Shown: in pieces, positions 5,708 to 9,346 of the stretch
How positions within the stretch are numbered: the first letter of the stretch is position 1
How the letters are laid out: each line of letters starts with the position of its first letter
Source: an uncultured Methylococcaceae bacterium
GTDB lineage: Bacteria > Pseudomonadota > Gammaproteobacteria > Methylococcales > Methylomonadaceae
Direction of reading: 5' to 3'
DNA: 9,346 bases
Assembly: GCA_903839795.1 (NCBI GenBank)
Contig: CAIMDR010000009.1
Coordinates: forward strand, 1 to 9,346
Notes under the pieces: model-generated
What the model saw: only the letters and a program-made list of their open reading frames with translations
What the model was told of the DNA's origin: nothing
Database searches by the model: none
Translations under genes and position numbers: made by a program

Positions 5708-7165
5708 ATGGGGCGTGCATCAATGCTTAAAACAATTCGAGTCAAATTATTTTTAACTTTTTTAGTCACTACCCTTTTAATTGTTTTAGGGATGTATGTT
5801 TTTATGCGTTGGTCTTTGGATCGAGGCTTTACTGAATTTGTAGAAACGCGCCAGCGGGAGCAGGTAACAAACCTCATTGAAGGGCTGACTGAATCCTATG
5901 CCGGCAACCAGGGTTGGGGGGCTTTGACCGGTGACAAGCAAAAATGGGTTGATTTATTGTGGCAATCTAATCCACATGGCCATCACCGCCCCCCTTTATG
6001 GCTTAAACAATCTCCTGCCGAAGCCAATGATGTTTGGCCCCCGATAGCAATAGAACCCCCTGTTAACAGGCGATTTATCCCCCTTGAGCTACGAGCGATG
6101 CTGCTAAATGCTGACAAGTCGATTATTTTTGGTCGTAAAGAGGCTTTCCAGCAATTATCTTTGCAACCCATCCGTTATCAAGACAAAATAGTCGGTTTTC
6201 TTGGACTTTTGCCCGGAAAAACAGTTAATCAAGTCAGTGAAATCCGGTTTATGGAGCGACAGTCTGAAGCCTTTATCTGGATTGCCTTGTTAATGATTGT
6301 GTTATCGGCCGGTCTTGCCGGGTTACTGGCTTACACGTTGGGGCGACCGCTTAAGCGTATTACAACCGCCGCAAAGGCGCTTGCTGTGGGTCATTATGAT
6401 AGTCGTCTGCCCGTTGAATCAAACGATGAGCTGGGTCAGTTAGCCCGAAACTTTAACGATATGGCGGCAGCTTGGGAACAGTCTGAACAAGCCAGACGAC
6501 GCTGGGTAGCGGATATTTCTCACGAATTGCGTACGCCTTTGGCGGTATTGCGAGGTGAGTTGGAAGCCTTGCAAGACGGCATACGGCCACTGACCAAAGA
6601 AGCTATTGATTCTTTGTTTGGTGATGTCATGCGACTGAATCGTTTAACGGACGATCTTTATCAATTATCCCTGTCTGATCAAGGTGCGCTAAGTTATCGC
6701 AAGGTGCAACTTGATCCGGTAGCGTTATTAAAAGAAGATTTGGTCGCATTAAAACCGGAGTTTCAAAACAAACAAATAGCTATCAAGTGGACTAATAATT
6801 TAACTGACCCTGTCAGCATTTACGCTGATCCTGACCGCTTATCCCAGTTGTACCGAAACCTGCTTACCAATAGCGTAAACTACACCGACAGTAAGGGGCA
6901 GTTAGCCATCACCCTTTCTCTGGAATCTGATAAGCTGGTGCTCAATTTTTCTGATAGTAAACCAAGCGTACCGGAACACGAATTACCCAAATTATTTGAC
7001 CGTTTTTATCGGGTAGAAAGCTCACGTAATCGCCACCATGGCGGTGCCGGTCTTGGCTTGGCTATTTGTAGCAATATTGTCGAAGCGCATAATGGCACGA
7101 TACAGGCACAATCTTCGCCTTTAAACGGGCTGACTATCCGCATTGAATTACCGATTAGCTCATGA
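5708..7165 (+). CDS. baeS: Sensor histidine kinase, BaeS-like
   Basis: A membrane sensor kinase that should autophosphorylate and pass phosphate to the neighbouring BaeR. From the ATG at 5708: TM1 about 11-33, a periplasmic domain of about 155 residues, TM2 about 188-210, HAMP about 211-262 ending in ESNDELGQLARNFNDMA, and dimerisation/phosphoacceptor ISHELRTPL with His272. The ATPase domain has N-box Asn384/Asn388, the FDRFYR F-box and GGAGLGLAI (G2). The end, GLAICSNIVEAHNGTI, is strongly BaeS-like. The G1 motif reads DSKPS, lacking the glycine of DSAPG in E. coli BaeS. The start is uncertain: ATG 5723 gives MLKTIRVKLFLTF, a better membrane-protein N-terminus, while 5708 has no Shine-Dalgarno. 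A poor promoter candidate (TTGCAC 5674-5679, TATAGC 5695-5700, 15-bp spacer) would start transcription near 5707, which also favours 5723. The stimulus is probably envelope stress, by analogy. Confidence 0.92.
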   Translation: MGRASMLKTIRVKLFLTFLVTTLLIVLGMYVFMRWSLDRGFTEFVETRQREQVTNLIEGLTESYAGNQGWGALTGDKQKWVDLLWQSNPHGHHRPPLWLKQSPAEANDVWPPIAIEPPVNRRFIPLELRAMLLNADKSIIFGRKEAFQQLSLQPIRYQDKIVGFLGLLPGKTVNQVSEIRFMERQSEAFIWIALLMIVLSAGLAGLLAYTLGRPLKRITTAAKALAVGHYDSRLPVESNDELGQLARNFNDMAAAWEQSEQARRRWVADISHELRTPLAVLRGELEALQDGIRPLTKEAIDSLFGDVMRLNRLTDDLYQLSLSDQGALSYRKVQLDPVALLKEDLVALKPEFQNKQIAIKWTNNLTDPVSIYADPDRLSQLYRNLLTNSVNYTDSKGQLAITLSLESDKLVLNFSDSKPSVPEHELPKLFDRFYRVESSRNRHHGGAGLGLAICSNIVEAHNGTIQAQSSPLNGLTIRIELPISS

Positions 7166-7181
7166 AACGTAATCATTCAGT

Positions 7182-7250
7182 CCCCCTCTTTAACAAAGCG
7201 GGGTTAGGGGAGATTTTATTATATAAATCCCCCTTTGTTAAAGGAGGAGG
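7182..7250. repeat. Intergenic inverted-repeat element between baeS and baeR
   Basis: The left arm CCCTCTTTAACAAAG (7184-7198) pairs with the right arm CTTTGTTAAAGGAGG (7233-7247): 12 continuous pairs including one G-T, one mismatch, then two more. Inside, GGGG-A-GATTT (7207-7216) pairs with AAATCCCC (7225-7232) around an AT-rich loop. The right arm thus resembles the reverse complement of the whole left arm minus about 8 bases. The form (CCCCCTTTGTTAAAGG next to AAATCCCC) resembles a small repeat I recall from intergenic regions of several bacteria. It is probably a dispersed miniature repeat. Confidence 0.75.
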
Positions 7251-7253
7251 TGA
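7243..7253 (+). promoter_or_regulatory. Strong Shine-Dalgarno of baeR, inside the inverted repeat
   Basis: GGAGGAGGTGA contains AGGAGGTGA (7245-7253), which fully complements the 3' end of 16S rRNA. It ends 9 nt before the ATG. Its 5' half belongs to the right arm of the inverted repeat at 7182-7250, so folding of the repeat in mRNA would hide part of it. Confidence 0.8.
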
Positions 7254-7262
7254 GTAACCACC

Positions 7263-7952
7263 ATGAAACATATCCTGATTGTAGAAGATGAATTAAAACT
7301 GGCCCGTCTGCAAGTGGATTATCTGCATAACTCCGGCTTTGACACGAACTGTTTAAGCAATGGGTTGGAGGTGTTGCCATGGCTTAAAGCAAATCCGACT
7401 GATTTAATATTATTGGATTTAATGTTGCCCGGTCGTGATGGTTTGGATATTTGCCGGGAAATTCGCAGTTTCAGTGCGGTCCCGATTATCATAATCACTG
7501 CGCGTATTGAAGAAATAGATCGCTTGCTTGGGCTTGAATTGGGCGCTGATGATTATATTTGCAAACCTTTTAGCCCTCGTGAAATGGTCGCTCGTGTTAA
7601 AGCCGTGCTACGTAGGCAGCAAGCACAAACGACAATACCCATACTCACTAGTGCTTTAATGCTTAACCCTCATAATTTTCGGGTACTTGCAGAAGGGCAG
7701 GAAGTAGAGTTAACTACCGTTGAGTTTCAGTTGTTACAGGCTTTGTACCAGCAACCCGGCCGTATCTTTTCCCGCTCAAAATTAATGGATCTGATTTATC
7801 AGGATCACCGTATTGTCTCTGACAGAACCATCGATAGTCATATCAAAAAACTGAGAAAAAAACTGACCGATTTATTGCCCGGTCAGGAATTGATTCATTC
7901 AGTTTATGGGGCGGGCTATCGGTATGATCCTCAGGACAAAGTTGTAGATTAA
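7263..7952 (+). CDS. baeR: OmpR-family response regulator, BaeR-like
   Basis: This 229-residue protein has an N-terminal receiver domain (1-118) with the acidic pocket Glu8/Asp9, phosphoacceptor Asp52 in LDLMLPG, Thr79 and Lys101. The C-terminal winged-helix DNA-binding domain (about 125-225) shows VELTTVEFQLLQAL, GRIFSRSKLMDLIY, SDRTIDSHIKKLRKKL and the wing YGAGYRYDP. The stretch EEIDRLLGLELGADDYICKPFSPREMVARVKAVLRR is characteristic of BaeR. It follows baeS on the same strand after 97 bp, whereas the E. coli genes overlap; the gap here is filled by a repeat. In E. coli BaeR activates efflux genes and spy, and the spy-like gene just downstream fits that role. The start is set by the strong Shine-Dalgarno and the typical MKHILIVEDE. 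Confidence 0.95.
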   Translation: MKHILIVEDELKLARLQVDYLHNSGFDTNCLSNGLEVLPWLKANPTDLILLDLMLPGRDGLDICREIRSFSAVPIIIITARIEEIDRLLGLELGADDYICKPFSPREMVARVKAVLRRQQAQTTIPILTSALMLNPHNFRVLAEGQEVELTTVEFQLLQALYQQPGRIFSRSKLMDLIYQDHRIVSDRTIDSHIKKLRKKLTDLLPGQELIHSVYGAGYRYDPQDKVVD

Positions 7953-7969
7953 AGTTTCACATTATTTAC

Positions 7970-7987
7970 ACATTTTATTCAAAATGT
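7970..7987 (+). promoter_or_regulatory. Perfect inverted repeat downstream of baeR
   Basis: ACATTTT (7970-7976) and AAAATGT (7981-7987) flank the 4-base ATTC. It begins 17 bp after the baeR stop codon and lies about 85-100 bp before the spy-like ATG. The following sequence TTGTGCTTTTC has only a broken T-run, so a terminator is weakly supported. An operator for the spy-like gene is an alternative. Confidence 0.4.
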
Positions 7988-8017
7988 TTGTGCTTTTCAT
8001 CGGTAAAGTAAGGATCA

Positions 8018-8038
8018 AGAACAGAAGATCTCTGTTCT
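8018..8038 (+). promoter_or_regulatory. Perfect hairpin in the spy-like leader region
   Basis: AGAACAGA (8018-8025) and TCTGTTCT (8031-8038) form an 8-bp perfect stem with loop AGATC. It lies 32 bp before the ATG at 8071, without a T-run. It may be a protein-binding palindrome (BaeR or another regulator) or an mRNA leader structure. I do not see a clear match to the E. coli BaeR or CpxR consensus. Confidence 0.45.
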
Positions 8039-8070
8039 GTAACTAACCTTTAATTAACGAGAGATAAAAC

Positions 8071-8421
8071 ATGAACAAGAAAATTATAACCCTTGCACTA
8101 CTGGCTTTGGCACTCCCATTAACTGTCGTCGCATTTCCTGGTGATAAAGGCGATTTTGAGGTGCATCATGCCAATCGGCTTGAGCATCTGTCCAAGCGTT
8201 TGGATTTAACGCCTGAGCAAAAAACAAAAGTGGAAGCTTTATTCAAGGTGCAGGATGAAAAATTAAAAAGCATCCATGAAGAAACCCAGGCGCGTTTGCA
8301 GGAAATTTTGACCAAAGAACAATTAACAAAATTGGATGAGTTAAAAAAACAACGCCATGATAAATGGCAATCTAAACATGAAGGCTTAAATAATCAAAAA
8401 GCGCCTGAACAAATCAAGTAA
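8071..8421 (+). CDS. Small exported Spy/CpxP-like (LTxxQ) periplasmic protein
   Basis: This 116-residue protein starts with a signal peptide: MNKK, then a hydrophobic stretch (about 5-20), with likely cleavage after Ala21 (VVA before FPGDKG). The mature part of about 95 residues is very rich in charged residues and helical. It carries two copies of the LTxxQ motif of the Spy/CpxP family, LTPEQ (46-50) and LTKEQ (80-84), about 34 residues apart. Spy is a periplasmic ATP-independent chaperone induced by BaeR and CpxR in E. coli. This protein is shorter than E. coli Spy (161 residues) but keeps the motif pair. Its position right after baeSR suggests it is their target. GAGAG at 8060-8064 is the likely Shine-Dalgarno. 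An intrinsic terminator candidate follows 16 bp after the stop. Confidence 0.87.
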   Translation: MNKKIITLALLALALPLTVVAFPGDKGDFEVHHANRLEHLSKRLDLTPEQKTKVEALFKVQDEKLKSIHEETQARLQEILTKEQLTKLDELKKQRHDKWQSKHEGLNNQKAPEQIK

Positions 8422-8436
8422 CCTTATGAGTATTGA

Positions 8437-8461
8437 AAAATAACGCGGTTGTTTTATTTTT
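8437..8461 (+). terminator. Intrinsic terminator candidate of the spy-like gene
   Basis: AAAATAAC (8437-8444) pairs with GTTGTTTT (8448-8455), with one T-G pair and a 3-base GCG loop. ATTTTT follows directly. The stem is AT-rich but the geometry and T-run are right, and it lies just after the spy-like stop codon. Confidence 0.5.
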
Positions 8462-8469
8462 GGTAACGG

Positions 8470-8625
8470 AGGCTGTCCGAGAATAGTAATCGTAGCGAGG
8501 GGAAGTCATTTTGAGTCAGATTTTTTGATCATTTGAGGCGAATAGTTATACTATTTAACGAAAATGAGCGGAAAATCTGTCCGAAATGGCTTTTCCGCAG
8601 TAGGTTTTCTATTCTCGGACAGCCT
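8470..8625. mobile_element. 156-bp MITE-like foldback element
   Basis: Perfect 17-bp terminal inverted repeats, AGGCTGTCCGAGAATAG (8470-8486) and its complement (8609-8625), enclose a sequence that is itself largely self-complementary. The stretch around GGAAGTCATTTTGAGTCAGA matches the reverse complement of the right half (GGAAAAGCCATTTCGGACAGA), and the centre AATAGT-TAT-ACTATT (8541-8555) lies exactly at the midpoint. There is no coding capacity. I see no clear target-site duplication: the flanks are AACGG and GCTAT. It is probably a non-autonomous element moved by a transposase encoded elsewhere; I cannot name the parent IS family. It separates the convergent spy-like and spoT genes and could also act as a two-way terminator. 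Confidence 0.85.
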
Positions 8626-8626
8626 G

Positions 8627-9346
8627 CTATCCCTTAACCCGGGTAATTTTTAAAACAATGGGTAATTCTTTCAAGCTGCGAAAAATCCTGGCTAAATGCA
8701 CACGGTCTTTAACAGTCAGGGTGATTAAGTCAACACAAACACGATCATCCTGATCAATAACGGTGACATTTTCAATATTTGAACGCTGATCTGAAATAGT
8801 TGAGGCAATGGTTGCCAATGCCCCGCGTTGATTTAGTATTTCTATACGAAGTTCAGCTGGAAAATCACCGGTAGCATCCAGGCTCCACTCAACATCCAGC
8901 CAGTTGGTGTGTTTTTTTCTGACGACAGAGCGGTTACGGCATTCGTGATGATGAACCACAATGCCTTTGCCGGGATTAAAGTAACCAATGATTGAATCCC
9001 CTGGAATGGGTCTGCAACATTTGGCCAAGGTAATCACCATGCCTTCTGTGCCTTTTATAATCAAGGGAGATTGCCTGAATCTTTCAGTATTATCTAACTT
9101 AATATTGGCATTAAGATCTGCTTGTGTAAGGCGCTTTGCAATTAAAAATGGCATTTTATTGCCTAATCCTATGTCTTCCAACAAATCATTCATTGACGGC
9201 ATAGTCATGACTTTAAGAAATGCTTGTATACGATCTTCCTCAATATTTTCCAGATGAATATGCATGGATTGCAATTCTTTTTCTAATAATCGTCGGCCTA
9301 AGCTGATAGCTTCTTGCTGTTTGAAATGTTTTAAATGGTTGCGAAT
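8627..9346 (-). CDS. spoT: Bifunctional (p)ppGpp synthetase/hydrolase SpoT, C-terminal regulatory part; 5' partial
   Basis: The frame stays open to the right edge, so the N-terminal hydrolase, synthetase and TGS domains lie outside. The visible 239 residues begin IRNHLKHFKQQEAISLGRRLL, the helical region after TGS. Next comes the conserved-cysteine (zinc-finger-like) domain with GTEGMVITLAKCCRPIPGD (Cys110-Cys111 from the edge), GKGIVVHHHEC (His132-134, Cys136), then a C-terminal ACT domain (about 165-239) with LRIEILNQRGALATIASTIS. GTEGMV and CCRPIPGD point to SpoT; RelA typically has CCQPIPGD. The C-terminal part senses starvation and balances synthesis against hydrolysis. The TAG stop is one base from the MITE-like element, but the ending (VLKITRVKG) has the expected length, so the protein does not look truncated. 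Confidence 0.93.
   Translation of the reverse strand: MRNHLKHFKQQEAISLGRRLLEKELQSMHIHLENIEEDRIQAFLKVMTMPSMNDLLEDIGLGNKMPFLIAKRLTQADLNANIKLDNTERFRQSPLIIKGTEGMVITLAKCCRPIPGDSIIGYFNPGKGIVVHHHECRNRSVVRKKHTNWLDVEWSLDATGDFPAELRIEILNQRGALATIASTISDQRSNIENVTVIDQDDRVCVDLITLTVKDRVHLARIFRSLKELPIVLKITRVKG

Noticed and set aside
8988..9257. 89-codon plus-strand reading frame inside spoT
   Set aside because: It is antisense to the conserved cysteine domain of SpoT and shows no family features.
9272..9274. TTG at 9274 (minus strand) as the start of the spoT frame
   Set aside because: The frame continues to the window edge with SpoT-like sequence (IRNHLKHFKQQEAISLGRRLL), so this codon is an internal leucine.

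Overview
The window looks like a chromosomal segment of a gammaproteobacterium. The evidence is the order SRP RNA - dnaX - ybaB - recR, a BaeS/BaeR-type two-component pair followed by a Spy-like periplasmic protein, and a SpoT-type (p)ppGpp synthetase/hydrolase. Short G/C-rich intergenic repeats of the kinds found here are, to my knowledge, common in methane-oxidising Methylococcales, but I cannot prove the genus from this sequence.

Layout. (1) 1-990 is the 3' end of a gene entering from the left edge. It encodes the C-terminal part of a BrxL-like (BREX phage-defence, Lon-related AAA+) protein carrying an extra C-terminal domain that resembles the phospholipase-D-like C-terminal domain of MITD1. 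This is the only accessory-looking gene and suggests that a defence locus lies to the left. (2) 991-1307 is non-coding, with a weak terminator-like hairpin and a TATAAT box. (3) 1308-2318 is a YheT-family alpha/beta hydrolase. (4) 2387-5111 is a housekeeping block: a promoter and leader hairpin, 4.5S SRP RNA (ffs), dnaX, ybaB and recR, packed closely on the plus strand. (5) 5112-5273 holds two facing arrays of 7-base repeats, followed by a HinT-like nucleotide hydrolase (5274-5612). (6) 5708-8421 is an envelope-stress module: sensor kinase baeS, response regulator baeR, then a small exported Spy/CpxP-like protein with two LTxxQ motifs. A long imperfect inverted repeat fills the baeS-baeR gap and supplies the baeR Shine-Dalgarno. 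(7) 8470-8625 is a 156-bp MITE-like element with 17-bp perfect terminal inverted repeats. It sits between the convergent spy-like and spoT genes and ends one base beyond the spoT stop codon. (8) 8627-9346 (minus) is the C-terminal third or so of spoT, running off the right edge.

How the genes fit together. The dnaX-ybaB-recR block serves replication and recombinational repair. BaeS probably senses envelope stress and phosphorylates BaeR, which would activate the adjacent spy-like chaperone gene; two inverted repeats upstream of that gene are candidate control sites. The two least ordinary things are the BrxL-MITD1-like fusion at the left edge and the density of three unrelated intergenic repeat elements around baeSR and spy. 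I see no complete undescribed system within this window.
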